DNA from: Tetranychus cinnabarinus
Taxonomy: Eukaryota; Arthropoda; Arachnida; Trombidiformes; Tetranychidae
Length of the DNA: 64,000 nucleotides
Assembly (NCBI GenBank): GCA_022266195.1
Contig: WHVY01000006.1
Coordinates: 2,232,001-2,296,000 of the forward strand
Reading direction: 5' to 3'
Positions 25,250 through 37,644 of the stretch are shown here, in pieces; within the stretch, counting starts at the first letter, position 1; every line of letters begins with the position of its first letter. Under the pieces are notes generated by a model. That model was not told the origin of the DNA. It saw nothing but the letters and a program-made list of their open reading frames with translations, and searched no databases. The position numbers were made by a program, and so were the translations under genes.

Positions 25250-27255
25250 TTATTGTTGCGCTTGTTGATGTTGCTGTTGTTGGAGTAGATGATGATGTTG
25301 GCTTTGTTGGGATTGTTGATGGTGATAATGTTGATGATATTGTGGTTGTTGGTGTTGTTGTTGTTGTTGCTGCTGCTGCTGATGTTGTTGTTGTTGTTGT
25401 TGTTGTTGAGGATGGTGATGATGGTGTTGTTGCTGCTGCGGCTGATGTTGTTGTTGTTGCTGCTGCTGCTGCTGCTGATGCTGCTGCTGCTGCTGCTGGC
25501 TCGACATATGTTGGTGCTGGTGTAGTTGATGATCTAAGGTTGTAGCTGCTGTAAGAGTTACGGTTGCTGCGACTGTTACTGAAGATGAACCAGATGAAGA
25601 CGCAGAGGCTGCTGTTGAAGATGACGATGCCGCTGCGGTCGCTGCTGCTGCTGCTGCTGCTGCTGCAGATCGGGAGGATCGAGATGAATTTGAATGACCT
25701 CTAGATTCTCGTTTAACCTTTTGTTTTAAATGGACTTTGGCATGACGCTTTTTCTCATCTGAGCGAGCAAATTTACGGCCACACAGGTCACAACTGAATG
25801 GCTTTTCACCGGTGTGAGTGCGAACATGGGTTGTCAGATGATCAGAGCGAGAAAATGATCTCATACAGATGCGACATTGAAAAGGTTTTTGACCAGTGTG
25901 AATACGAATGTGTCGAGTTAATTCATCAGAGCGGGAGAAACGACGATCACAAGGTTTAACAGGACAAGCGTAGGGTCTTTCATGGACTGGAGTTTTACTT
26001 GGTCTATTGGGATATTTACGAGGTTTAACTGGCATCAATTTTAAAGGAACTGGACTTGATTGGTAAGCTTGGCTTAAAATTTCATGGCCTTTTGATGTGG
26101 CTTGATTATATTCGGCTAAATTGGCTTCAGTGGTTCCCTCATTGGTTGGAGTTAATGTTGATCCCGTTGATCCAGTCGATGTAGATCTATTTACATTATC
26201 AATTGAACCAACTGCTATTTGATCACTTGTACTGTTAGAATTGTTATTATTACTATTATTATTACTCGACCTTTGTTGAGATAATGAAGTTGATGAAGTA
26301 TTTGTTACTACAGTGACTGTTGTTGACGATGAAGATGATGTTGTATATAAAGGATTGGCTCCTAGTGAATTGTTGTTACCCGTATTGTTGTTTGATGATG
26401 AAGTAGAAGATAAACTAATTGAAGTTACATAACCGTCTGGTGTTGGCTCAACTTTAGGAATTATTGTAGTTGATGAACTTGGATGAAGATGGTGAAGTGG
26501 AGATGCTGAGGTAAGCGTTTGATACTCTTGGAGGGAAGATGATGAAGGCGGTGATGAGGCTCCACCAGAGGTTACAGATGAAGGAATCGCAATGGCAGTT
26601 GCACATGGAAAGGTTGACCATTGATATTTAGCTAAATGTTGACTTGTCAAGTCAGTATTGGAAGCTGATAATCGACCAAATAGATCATCGTTAGTTAACA
26701 ATGTTGCATTATTTGGATTAATTAGATTATTATTGTTGTTATTATTATTACTACTACTATTATTACTATTATTATTGGTGTTGATTGAGTTTTCAAGAGG
26801 CGAAGCACCCAGCTCTGTTTCCCTTGTCGGTGAATTGGTATAAATAGGTTTAATGGCAAAAGTATCGCCAAAGGAAGAACTTGAAAATGAGCTTAAAAGT
26901 TCTGTTGTTGAATAGGAACCATCAGAAGATCCTTGAGGATTGGATGAAGATAATTCATAATGTGTATGAGGATGGTGAGTTTGATGGCTTTGATGTGAAT
27001 GAAGATGGTCACTGGTTGATAATGGTGATACATTTGTTAACAATTGATGACTTGCATGGTGTTGATGTGTATGATGTTGGGTAGGATGGTGTGGATGGAG
27101 GGTTGAATGATGACCATGGTGGTGAAGATGTGGTTGTGGTGAGCCACAAGTTCCTGAGACCATACACATGCTTGGATTTAGGGTTGAATACAATTGAGAC
27201 GATTGCCCGGAAACTGATGTGGTTGTTGTTGTTAATCCACTGGAATATTGACCAC
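25250..27255 (-). CDS. EGR: EGR/stripe transcription factor, shared zinc-finger exon
   Basis: Last coding exon, 2006 nt, from a TTACAG acceptor to TAA at 25252-25250. The reading phase needs one base from the previous exon, and both upstream candidates supply it. Ser/Asn/Thr-rich activation-type sequence is followed by the EGR-specific linker YPNRPSKTPVHERPYACP and three C2H2 fingers (about 25980-25725). The fingers carry RSDELTR, RSDHLTT and RSDEKKR recognition helices. Their base-contacting residues equal those of Zif268/EGR1, so the predicted site is GCGTGGGCG or a close relative. An alanine tract and a long Gln/His tract follow. EGR proteins are nuclear immediate-early regulators, and Drosophila stripe specifies tendon cells. 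With exon 39382-40075 the protein is 899 aa. With exon 27720-28038 it is 774 aa. Long open frames on the opposite strand over the CAG tract are shadows. Confidence 0.95.
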
Positions 27256-27719
27256 CTGTAACAAAAGATAAAAATGGTTAATAACGTTTAGACAACTCCA
27301 TGTTAACATATCAATCAATTTACCAATTTAGATGATGTTTGTAATAAGACATATTTCCCTTTTTCTTAAGTAAACAATTGGTAATCAATTAAAAATTAAT
27401 TGTAAATCTAATCAACATTAATTTGATGAATAAAACATTGGAAACCATTAAACATTAAACAATTTTTGCATAATTCCAGTCGAGAATCAGAAATTTATGC
27501 CACTAGATGTCGTAAGCTTTGCAGCTTGGGATTATTTTCCCTCAAATTAACGGTTTGATTCAAAGGTTAAAATAACTCTACTCTTGAGATGGATTTGTTA
27601 ACTTAACTTATGGTTTATCTTTTATTAATTTTTAACTGTTTCTTTATTCTAATTGTAATTTAGTTAAAATTGATTAATATCTTTGTGAACAAATATCGTG
27701 ATTGTTGATTCTTATTTAC

Positions 27720-28038
27720 CTAATTGTTGTAATTGTTGAGCTGGAACCAGATTAATTATTGGAGAGTAAAGAGGTTTCTCTTGGATAAGCCAAGGCGATG
27801 TAGTGGCGGTTGATGTTTGCTGTTGCTGATTAGATTCAGAGTAAGTTGCTAAATAAATTGAGCTTGTTGTACTATCCGAATAATGGTCATTGTTGCCCTC
27901 CTGTCGACCTGAGGAACTAGCGTACATACTATCGTCACCTTCGTTTTTGTCCTGGACGAGTCCAAGTGTTTCGGCTGTGATAAAATTAGACGAGAAAAGA
28001 GAAGAAAAGCCATCCGTTAAAGACATATGAAGACACAT
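27720..28038 (-). CDS. EGR: EGR alternative first coding exon 1b
   Basis: A 319-nt exon starting at ATG 28038 (MCLHMSLTDGFSS) and ending TTAG before a GTAAAT donor. It leaves one base, which fits the acceptor at 27255 (LQQL|GGQYSSG). A stop codon lies just upstream of the in-frame GTG at 28050, so this looks like a first exon with its own promoter about 230-400 bp upstream (28266-28453). A weak TTTTAAG acceptor at about 28050 would also keep frame from exon 1a, so inclusion as an internal 330-nt exon is possible. The sequence is Ser/Gln-rich without a known domain and not obviously related to exon 1a. Drosophila stripe also uses alternative 5' ends. Confidence 0.7.
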
Positions 28039-28265
28039 GGTTTGTGACACTTAAAACGAGATAATTGATCAACTCAAAAGGATAACGTTGAAATGTTAAA
28101 CATTATCGCTGAATAATCACTGGATATTGTCAGGAATAAGTTGAGAGTGAAAAACAAAACAAAACAAAAACAAAGGAAAACAAAACACACGCACACTTTG
28201 TTTGTTTGTGTGTTTGTACGTAGATGTGTGTATGGATGTGTGTGTTCTGTGTGTTTCTGAATCTT

Positions 28266-28453
28266 TCTGAATCTTTTTTTGCTAAAGTTACTTTGCTAGT
28301 TGAATCTTTTCATGAATGAAAACCACGACCACAAATCTCCTTTTAAGGCACGCCGGAACCAGCTTTCATCCAATAAGAATCTACTATTTTACTATTTCAT
28401 TCAACGTCAAAATGACGTTATTACTCTAAATTTCATGCGCTCTCATCAGCAAC
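28266..28453 (-). promoter_or_regulatory. EGR promoter island P1: CArG, Ets, CCAAT, paired CRE-like sites
   Basis: About 185 bp almost identical in all three units while the flanks differ. It contains a consensus SRF CArG box CCTTTTAAGG (28339-28348), an Ets core GCCGGAA (28352-28358) 3 bp away, CCAAT (28370-28374), and the palindrome AACGTCAAAATGACGTT (28403-28419), which is two TGACGTT CRE-like half-sites. Vertebrate EGR1 promoters use SRF/Ets serum response elements and CREs, so this is a likely inducible promoter for exon 1b, 300 bp downstream on the minus strand. Binding is inferred. The start site is not resolved. Confidence 0.75.
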
Positions 28454-28880
28454 TTTTTTGCTCATCATCATCATCATCGTCGTCTTCATCATCAACTCAC
28501 TTGGCATCTTTCCCAGTCACTTTCCTTCAACTTGATCATCACAACATTACATCTTCTTCCGACGATCAATATTTTATCGATTTTCTTCTTTATTCTCTTC
28601 TTTGACCATCATTTTGGTTCCTTTTTTCATTCACAATTTCATGATTGTTGCAGCATCATGAAACCGTAGTATTAGCGTCACTTTACAGCTACTTTTGAAA
28701 TTTTCATTGAGCGCAACTTCCTTTCAATTTTACCTACAATTTAGCCAAATATTTAAGTTTAGTTTTAAGGAAAGATAAATAAGAACAGTTTTGAAACAAT
28801 TCAACATATTATTCAACTTGATTTCGTTGAATTATTTGTTCAATTTATGGTTTTTTGGATGAAAGTGATAAATTAAAATT

Positions 28881-29290
28881 CAATGAAAATTGTTTTTTTA
28901 AAATAACTTTTCATCAAAATTTGAATCACACTTTAACCATTTGAATAATTAAACATAATTAAACTAAACTAGACTATCAATTATCCTTGCCATCTGAATA
29001 ATTTGATTTGGTATTGAAAGTAATTTCAAAAGCGTATTGTAAAGGTTCACTAAATGGATTGTCAATCAATTTTAAGTTAATTAGTTACAATTCGAATGTG
29101 AATATTTTGACACTGATTGCACTTAATACAGTTAATATGTGAACAATGAATTTAACACTAATTATTCTGGTAAACAATATGAGGATAAATTGTCTAATCT
29201 AAATTGACTTCAATGAAAATTGTTTTTATAAGATTACTTTTCATCAAAATTTGAATCACACTTTAACCATTTGAATAATTAAACATGAAT
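28881..29290 (+). repeat. Direct repeat of about 78 bp, spaced 332 bp
   Basis: Positions 28881-28957 and 29214-29289 share GAAAATTG followed by ACTTTTCATCAAAATTTGAA and on through TTGAATAATTAAACAT with few changes. A tandem duplication of about 330 bp is the simplest reading. The right copy marks the outer limit of homology with unit 3 (29248 to 62718). Confidence 0.7.
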
Positions 29291-30299
29291 CCATCTTGAA
29301 ACTCACTTAAATGGTTGAGATTTGAGAAAAAAAAATTTTCATTCAATTTTTCATTTCATTTCAGCAATTTATCAGAATTTGAATTTTGTTCAAAAAAACA
29401 TTTTAAAAATATTCGCCATTTTTTTAGAAAATTTTGTAATTTTAAACTTGTTTTCAGGATTTTCTTGAAAAACTTGGCATCATTTTCGTGTTTTATGACT
29501 GTCTTCAGTCTTCATCATCATGATATGTTCACAGGTTTACACAGAGTTACTGATTAGCTTGGCAGATTAAAATGATGACAATTTACTTGAATGATGAGTA
29601 AAATAACAACAATAAAGATGAAGATGAAGATTAATTGTACGATGAAATGAAAAGCAAAGAGCTTACTAAATTGTAAAAATAACACAATTTGATTAACGCC
29701 ATTTAAATTTCATCTAATTTAACGGTTCCAATTTTATCAAAGTGAGATTGGATTGACAGTAAATAACACATTGTGTCTGGCAATTAATCAAAACTTGCAG
29801 CAACAATTGGCTATTATGATTTATCAAAATTAGTCCAAATTTTTGCTTCACAACCATTATGGCTAATTATATTGAGCAACAATATTGCTCTGATATCTGT
29901 CCGAAACGCCATTGATAGCCAATGTGGTCATCATTAGTATTGATATTATTTGTTCATTTATGAAAATACCGTTAATCAGTTTCAACATGAGTTTTGCCGT
30001 TCAACTTGAGCTTGAGCTAAATATATACTTGAGCCAATGCAATGGTCAAGTGGATATTTGATTTATTATTGAAAGCTAAATATAATATAATTTACTATTG
30101 ACAGCTAGAAATGCAAAAGACTCGTTAATTGTTAATAGTTAACATATGATGACAATATTAATATCAATTTTTCACCAACTTTTTTACACGACCAACTATT
30201 AATACTTTTAGTGCAACAAGTATTACTTTTGTGTCAACAAAATGTAAAAAACAAAATTCTTGTTGGATGACAACTATGAAAAAAATCGACTCTTGTTAA

Positions 30300-30600
30300 C
30301 TTAATTTTAGCCTAATGGTTAGCATTGGCGATAAGACTACTATCCTTGTCATTTGTTATAATCTACGTCTTGGGGTTAGCGTTTGAATCTCGTCCAAGTC
30401 CTGAAGTTAAGGCGACATAGTAGAGCTTACTCATAGTTAAACCTCCTGGACTATTCCAGCCTCCCTTCCTCATGGACTTCTAGCAAACCCGGATAAACCT
30501 AATGCCTATGGGTCGTTTAAACACCTAGGTAGCAAGGGGTAGACGACGCCTTGAAAGCTGTCGCGGTAGGGCGGTCCATATACAAGAACTATTAACTTAA
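30300..30600 (+). mobile_element. tRNA-derived SINE candidate
   Basis: TAGCCTAATGG at about 30310 matches a pol III A box, and GTTTGAATC at about 30389 resembles a B box. A body richer in G+C follows to about 30600 (CTATTCCAGCCTCCCTTCCT and on). The block is absent from the inverted partner region in unit 3, which fits an insertion. No clear poly(A) tail or target duplication was found. Confidence 0.4.
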
Positions 30601-31549
30601 GTCTGACACCTACTGAAGTACAAATTGAAGAGTAAAACATTTCACTGACATTTGCCTAACAAGACTGGCAAGTTGATCCTAGAAGGTTCACCATTTCCCC
30701 TTTCAACAAAACTCATCAGCAGCCTAACATTGAGTTTACATAAAACCAGACAAAATATTGAGTTAATTCGTATTTTTCCGTTTCACTTTCAGCGATCAAC
30801 TGGACATGAATGGCAATGGATAAAACAGATTGTTAAGAAATGATTATTTTGTTTTGTTGCTTAAAAAACTGTAAAATGCCAGAGTTTGAAAATTTTGGCA
30901 AAAAAAGCGTTTCCAAGTACATGGAAAGTGGTATTTTTAACGCCAAACCCCAAAGCTCTTCTTAGTTTCTTCCTCATCTTGGCTTCTTCATCTAACTCAT
31001 CTTGTTGCTGTCTAAACAAGCTTCCAAGTTATGTGACAATACAGAAATGTTCATTTGCCTTCCCATTGACTTGGTTTCAGTTATTTTCATGAAACACTTC
31101 ATGATGAATTTCACCTAATCTTGCAGCATCTTTTGCCACAATTTCATCGTTATCATCACCATCATCAACAAAAGGCAATAGCAGCACCAACAATAACTTG
31201 AGAGACAAAATTTTTACACAGAACAACTAAGCTATAAATAGTTTTGAAAACAATGAGAAGCAATGAAAAGAAAAAAAAATCGCGGCAAAAAAAAGCGAAA
31301 TTCATCTTCGATTTCGATTATTACTTTTCAAACTGAACAAATGAAGGTCAGCCAATCGTAATTGAATTCATTAACGAACATGATAACTTAATAATCATCG
31401 TCGTCGTGGTTCTTAAGTCAACCTACACACTTGTATCACCTACTTGTTACTCATTAGCGTTTCATCAATGAAATCGTAAGCTTCGAAAAATGAAAGCCTC
31501 ATAAAATTCATTTCAACAAATTAGTTTACTAATCATTTCATTGCTCATC

Positions 31550-31562
31550 TGACCTTAGGTCA
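31550..31562. promoter_or_regulatory. Nuclear-receptor-like palindrome TGACCTTAGGTCA, unit 1
   Basis: Two AGGTCA half-sites in everted orientation with one spacer base. Identical in unit 2 (42666-42678) and one base different in unit 3. Function is inferred only from the half-site consensus. Confidence 0.4.
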
Positions 31563-34390
31563 TCTAAATAGCGCCAACAATAACCCTTTTAAAGCGACCT
31601 TTACCTTTTCAATCGCACAAACAAATGAAATAAAAAAGTGACAAAAAAGGGCAACGCATTTCCTCGTTAATCATTTCGTTAATTATTACAATCAACCTAA
31701 ATTGATTGAGAGCATAAAATATTTCCAAGGGCAATTGAAGGTTCTAACCATGTAAATAACTTCAGACTTTTGTTTATTAGTTGATCAAATGTTGACTATC
31801 TAAAGATTTTTGTTTCTTGTTGTTGAGTTAAACATTGCAAATGATTTAATTGCTGCATCGTCTCGATCTTAATCAGGTTAAATTGTGTGTCCCTATTAAG
31901 TTGGGTTACACCTTGGGTGTGATTTGTAAATCAAACCCATTTTCATAGATCTCAGCCTTTTTCATTTTGTAACAGACTTCTTGTAGTTTCTTACATGAAA
32001 TGTATCAACAAGTTAACAAGTCCTTTTATGGGTATCCATTTACAATTGAGAGTCACTTTAATGAACCAGAGAAACCAGAAAAGGTCTGCTGATTAAACGA
32101 TCGGTTTAACCCTTAATTTGAATGAAATTGTAATGTCCATTGTTTTATTATTAATTTAGCCAAATCAACAAATCAAAATAATTATCATTCCACTGAAACA
32201 TATTAAGGGAAACCCTGACAGCTGACATAAGCACACTTTTATACCAATTAAACCCTTTAAAAGTCAAATTTCAAGCTCAAATTTATTCTTGATCAACATT
32301 TAAAGTTAAAAATGATCCGTTTATGTGATTATCAACTAGAAGCATCAATCAATTGACTTGAAAAATCATCTTTTTCATCACAGATTTAACTTGAATCAAT
32401 ATTATACTTTATTATTTAAGATAACAACAAGGAAAAGGTATAAAGAAAGGACTCAAACCAGTAAATGTTTATATCCATCAAAGGTACCTTCAATCAAAGA
32501 ACCGGTTCTCAAGTCTCTCTCCTCATCATCACTTATCTTCCTCCCTTTTTCTTGCTTCTTCATCTTCTTTCAATTTCCATTCAATTTAACAACAATTTAG
32601 CAAACTGTCAAATTGTTACAACAACTACTCTACTTGAGTCATCTCATTATCATCGAGACAACCTTCCCATCATCTTCATCTCAAGTACAATCATCGACAT
32701 CACAATGGTCATCATCCTTCAACTTGTGATGTTTAAAATGAAAATTTAGTTAAAGAAAAGCTGAAACACCAGTTTAAAATTCATAAAGTCAGTGATTATA
32801 ATTGAATGTTACAATTACATTTAGTCTAGCCTAACCATTGGTTGGTTAAAATCCAATGAAGGTAAACAAATGTATATCATGGTTGTTGTTGTAAAAAAAA
32901 ACAAATAACAATTAGTAAAACGCAAACAGCTATTTGAGTTGATCAGCTAAACAATCTAACCTTTCAATAAACACGATATCACACAATTAAACATTGAAAC
33001 GTGAGGATTATCAAGACCAATGAAACAATACAAAAAATTTAAAGCAAATGTAAACAAATTGAAATGAGCGAGTTTAGATGTATTTTCAACAGTAAAGTTC
33101 AGTTGAAACAATAGATTAGCGAATTATTAATGCGGAATTAATAACAGGCCATTTTTATGATGAAAATAAACAAAACTATAAACAGGTTAACTTAATGACC
33201 TTAATAAGAGTGAAAATCTGTTTACTAATTGAAACAATTGAAGATGAAAACAAATGAAACAAATTGATCTTTAAATGGATCATTGGATTAATATGCAAAA
33301 GTAACTAAAGTATTTCATGATCAAAGATGAAGATTCAAGCGAACATATTTTGTACTCAAATCTTGAGTAATATTGAACAATCAACAAACAATGGTTAACA
33401 ATAATGGCAAAATTCCCTTTGAACATATTATAATATTATCATCTGGAAAAGTGTTATAAGAGCGAAAGTTCATTAAACTAATATTCAGTTGAATCTTATA
33501 GCTTTCTGCTTCTGATCAACTCAGAGAATCGGTTAATGCCATTGAATTTTCAGGTAACAAGCGATTGGAATGAAATTCAAGAGACTATCATGTATGTTTA
33601 CGATTGACAATAAGTTTATCATCAAGAAATTGATTGGGTCAATGGAATTTAAAATTTCCAACTGAATCATTTGGAACTAATTTTTTAGTTAAAGATTTTT
33701 ATCGACGATTTTTTGATCTGATTCGAGGAATGAAGAAAAGAAATGAAAATTTCGAGTTTCAGGTGACAGGAAAAGATGATGAAGAGGGTTGTAAATGATG
33801 AAAGTGGAATAGGAACTTTTTATTCTATGATTCTGAAAGAATGAGTAAAAAATTTTCCTTCCGGAGAAACTCAGATAATTTTTTTTTCATTTTCTTTTTT
33901 TTTCTTCATACAATTTCATTATTCACAATCGATAAGAATGAGAATGCGCATAAAGTGAAAGTTCCGCCGGAAATAAAGAGCAACTCATGATGATGAGAAT
34001 GCTGACGATTATGATGATAAGTGAAGAGTAGAAGCAGGCAAAAGTATCGATTAGATTCTCAGCTTGAACTGTTGTAAAGATTACCTCAGAACTTCTCATT
34101 TTTCATAAAATTCTCTCAGAATAATCAGATGATTCCAAATAAGCGTTCTGATTATTGAATTTTTCTCGTCGTTTTTATCCAGTTATTGTGAGTTATCACG
34201 TTTAACTTGAAACAGTCAAACGCACATAAATTTTAATAAACGCAAAATGTGCACCTTATTTGACCAATTCTCTATCTGCTCATTCTGCTGGCGTGTATGC
34301 ATACATCGACTGGGAATGATACAAATAACGTTATTTATTGGTTAAAAGATTAAAATACACTTGAACTTTTTTCCAGATCTAGTAATTAAA

Positions 34391-34575
34391 GGGTGTATTG
34401 TTTAAGAGTGAAATTCTGGGAGCAAAAAGAGTACGTTTATTATATTTACCTGATTGTGGTGATTATGATGATAAAGATGTTGATAAATATGATTCATTTT
34501 CCATCATTGTCCATTTTCACCTTTATCTTCATCTACTCTTATGCTCACATAATTTCACTCTTAAACAATACACCC
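34391..34575. mobile_element. MITE-like hairpin in unit 1, inner part lost
   Basis: The left end GGGTGTATTGTTTAAGAGTG and onward AAATT is the reverse complement of the right end near 34550-34575. The unit 2 counterpart (47591-47786) has lost the left outer arm but keeps inner arms missing here. Confidence 0.6.
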
Positions 34576-37500
34576 TTTATAACATGATAATGGAAGAGAC
34601 ACAAATCATGATTTCCATGTTAATCACAATTCCATTCATAATGCTATTAATAACTTTATCGGAAGTTTCGCCTTTATTATTAATATTTCATGACAATTTA
34701 AAACCTTTTTGTTTGTTCAAACCTTTATCAGCCTTTTTCATTCAAATAATTATTTTTTTTTTGTTTCAATTTTTCATTGAAAAAAAACCTTTTCTTTTCA
34801 ATTATTTTGTTTCATATTTCAAAGTAATGTTTCAAAATGAGTTTCGTTATTGAACCAGAAAATAGATGAAAATCATTGTATGGTCATAGACTATCAATGA
34901 ATAGTTGATGATTCGGAGAAAAGGTATAATTCCACATTTCATCATGTAATTGATTTGACTTGGCATCAAGAGTTGAGCTCTCGAAACATAATTCATTACG
35001 AACTTGTATTATAACTTTTGAATAATCTTTTGAGAATCGTTTAAATTGGGAAATTGTTTTCAAGTGAAAATTATATTGAAATGGAACTAAAATATTACAA
35101 CTTTTTTCGAAATTAAATGGATAGCATCAGTTCGAATCACTGATCTTGATCAATCCAAAAATAACGAACTCATAAAAACATAAATAATCTAAATCTTTGG
35201 CATCGTCCAAAGTCAAAAAGCTTGTGTTTAAATGTAAAATTGTTTGTAACTGAAGTAAAAATTGGAAAAATTTTCTTTCGTTTTTTCAAACTTAAATTGG
35301 ACACAATTTTTGTTCTCGATCATTTTGGGTTGGACAATGAATCGTTAATAAAATGACTGATCGATGAGCATTCAAAATGCCAAAATATTGAGCGCAAATG
35401 AATAACTTGAGCTAACACAAAAACTGATATTTTTGGCATCAAAACATTGAATTAATCAAATTATTGGAGTTTATTGATAGCAAATGAAATTTTTTGTCAT
35501 AAATTAACTTTGAAAATATGAACAATTCAAAGGATGAAATGATAATTAATTGATTAAAATTGGCTGAATGCCAAGTTTACAGTAAGTACCATAAATAAGG
35601 TTAAGTTGATTGTTATTAATCATTGATTATTAATTGATCATTAATTACTATTATGTATTATTAATTATTTGTTATTAATAAATCATTGGTAATGATTGTG
35701 ATTTAATAATGAAAGTTGATGAAAGTGTTTTTTGTTTCTTATTTTATGGCGCCTTTGATAATATTTTTAAATATAATAATCCTGAAAATATGGGAATAAA
35801 AATAGAAATAATTTTTTTATTAAATTATGTTTGTTTTGTTTTTTCAATTCATCCACATCATGGTGATAATGATGAACAAAAACAACATATCATCCAATTC
35901 ATCATCAACATTCCAAGACAAAATTTGTCATAAAAATGCCGGAAAATATGTTTAACCTCATAAATTGTTTATCATCAAATGAAAGTAAAAAGTTATTTAA
36001 CTTTGTTTTCATTGGGATTGCGGTTCAACATTTAGCCAAAAACATTCACTCATAATAAATGTAACTCATTTCCAGAACTGAAGATATCTCCATGTGAAAG
36101 ATAAGATTTTTTCTCACAAATTTTACTCTTCATCAGACTCAACAGTTGAATTTTACACTCCAAGCTTGCTCAAACTTTCATGTAAAATTCAGATAATTTC
36201 ATTAAATTGGATACTTTTGTATAAATACTTATTAATAAAATACTTTTTCATAACTAAATATCGACCTTTCCTTGTTTACCATTGAATACTGATATTCACC
36301 TGTTGAATTTAATAAACAATTGAACTTTTCCGGTGAGATTGTTTACAGACATTAAAAGTCTCTTGATAATTATCAGATTCATCATGTTAAAATGAATTGT
36401 AATGAAAAATTCAATTCTCATAATGGATCAAACCGGAATTGGTTAAAAGGTTAACCGAAGAGTTATGCTGATTGAACGGCCTTTTAAAAGTTAAAAGGTT
36501 AAAGTGAAAAAATTATCTAAAAGAAGACTTTTATTTCCATGGAAATAAACAATGTAACTTCCGGCTGAATTTTTACTCATCTGTCTTTTCCCCATTCAAG
36601 GAATCAAAGTGAGTCGAGCAAACTTGAAAATTCATTGAATCAAAAGAATATCAAAAGTTAACAAAATTTTTGCTTCTTCACATTTTTCATCATCAATTCA
36701 GTTCAATTTATTGAAATATAATAATGATAAAGGAAGTGATAAAGAAATGAATCAGATAAAATTCCAAATTTATTTGAGAATAATAATGACAAGGAAAGAA
36801 GAAGAAGAAGAAGAAAAAGTTTGTAACTTTGAAACTCAAACTTGTTGAATAGGAAATGTGAAAAGGTTACTGTTGAATAGCTTGAGATACATGATGAAAA
36901 CATTATACAAGAGAGTTTATTAGAATTTTGTGTCTCTTTGGAATTCAATTGAAACTTTGATAATTCTTTTCATCGTTATTCTAATCTTTACCTGTTTCAT
37001 GTTCATTTCCATCTTTTTCTGGTTTCTAGTCTGAAACATTGTCATGAAAGAGAGATAACATTACCATGAGATTTTTATGTGAAAAGAAAAGTTCCAACAG
37101 AAAAATAACCAGAATGTTGAAACAACAATTCAAGGTCGCTGTGAGTCACTGAGTGAGTGAAAAATTCTGGTTCTGTGAGGTTCAAGTTCAATCTAATCGA
37201 TCAACAGGTAAAATAGTTCTCCCTCAAAGGTTTATAACCAGTCTTGAGAGTTCATGACAATTGACTTTGAACCTTTCGATTCTGCGCTTCATTCCTTTAT
37301 TTACAAAATTATCAGAGAATAAAAGAGAAACTGAAAAAGTTCTGATTCAAAGTGCAACCACAATAATTCAGAACGATCTTCAAACGAACAGAATTCATTA
37401 CTTTTTTTGTTCTTTCAACTTTTCTGCTTGAAATATTTCTGAACATTTTTTTTATAAATATTTAGTTCTGACATTTTTTTTGTTCAATTTTTTATCAAAG

Positions 37501-37644
37501 CACAATTAAACTTAATTAAATTATTAGCTTTCACTTATTTCTGCCTTTTCTTTACCTTAATAACCAGAACTCAATATTGAGAATAAATATTTACTTTTGA
37601 TTTAATTTGTTGAATAATACTTGAACAACAAAGGCTTGGCTTGA

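Larger units (their letters stand above)
28025..37644 (+). repeat. Unit 1 of a triplicated EGR upstream segment
   Basis: Positions 28025-35912 align in the same direction with unit 2 (40400-49124). The offset is 12364 bp at the promoter island and changes with insertions. Positions 34240-37644 are also present inverted at 49821-53760, and 29248-31430 inverted at 60677-62718. The left breakpoint falls within the first codons of EGR exon 1b. Relative to unit 2, unit 1 has about 2.3 kb extra (28700-31020), including a tRNA-like repeat, and lacks the mariner block and the MITE. The short open frames are not conserved as protein. Confidence 0.85.

Noticed and set aside
25216..25545. Val/Ala/Leu-rich ORFs opposite the EGR Gln tract
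   Set aside because: Shadow frames of a CAG/CAA repeat.
28300..28605. ORF starting MNLFMNENHDH repeated in three units
   Set aside because: It overlays the promoter island on the strand opposite to EGR. Conservation is at motif level and the frames diverge after the island.
34398..34853. Hydrophobic ORF (MIMEETQIMISMLITIPF...) identical in three copies
   Set aside because: Flanking noncoding DNA is equally identical, so recent copying explains it. Unit 1 differs upstream and no family is recognised.
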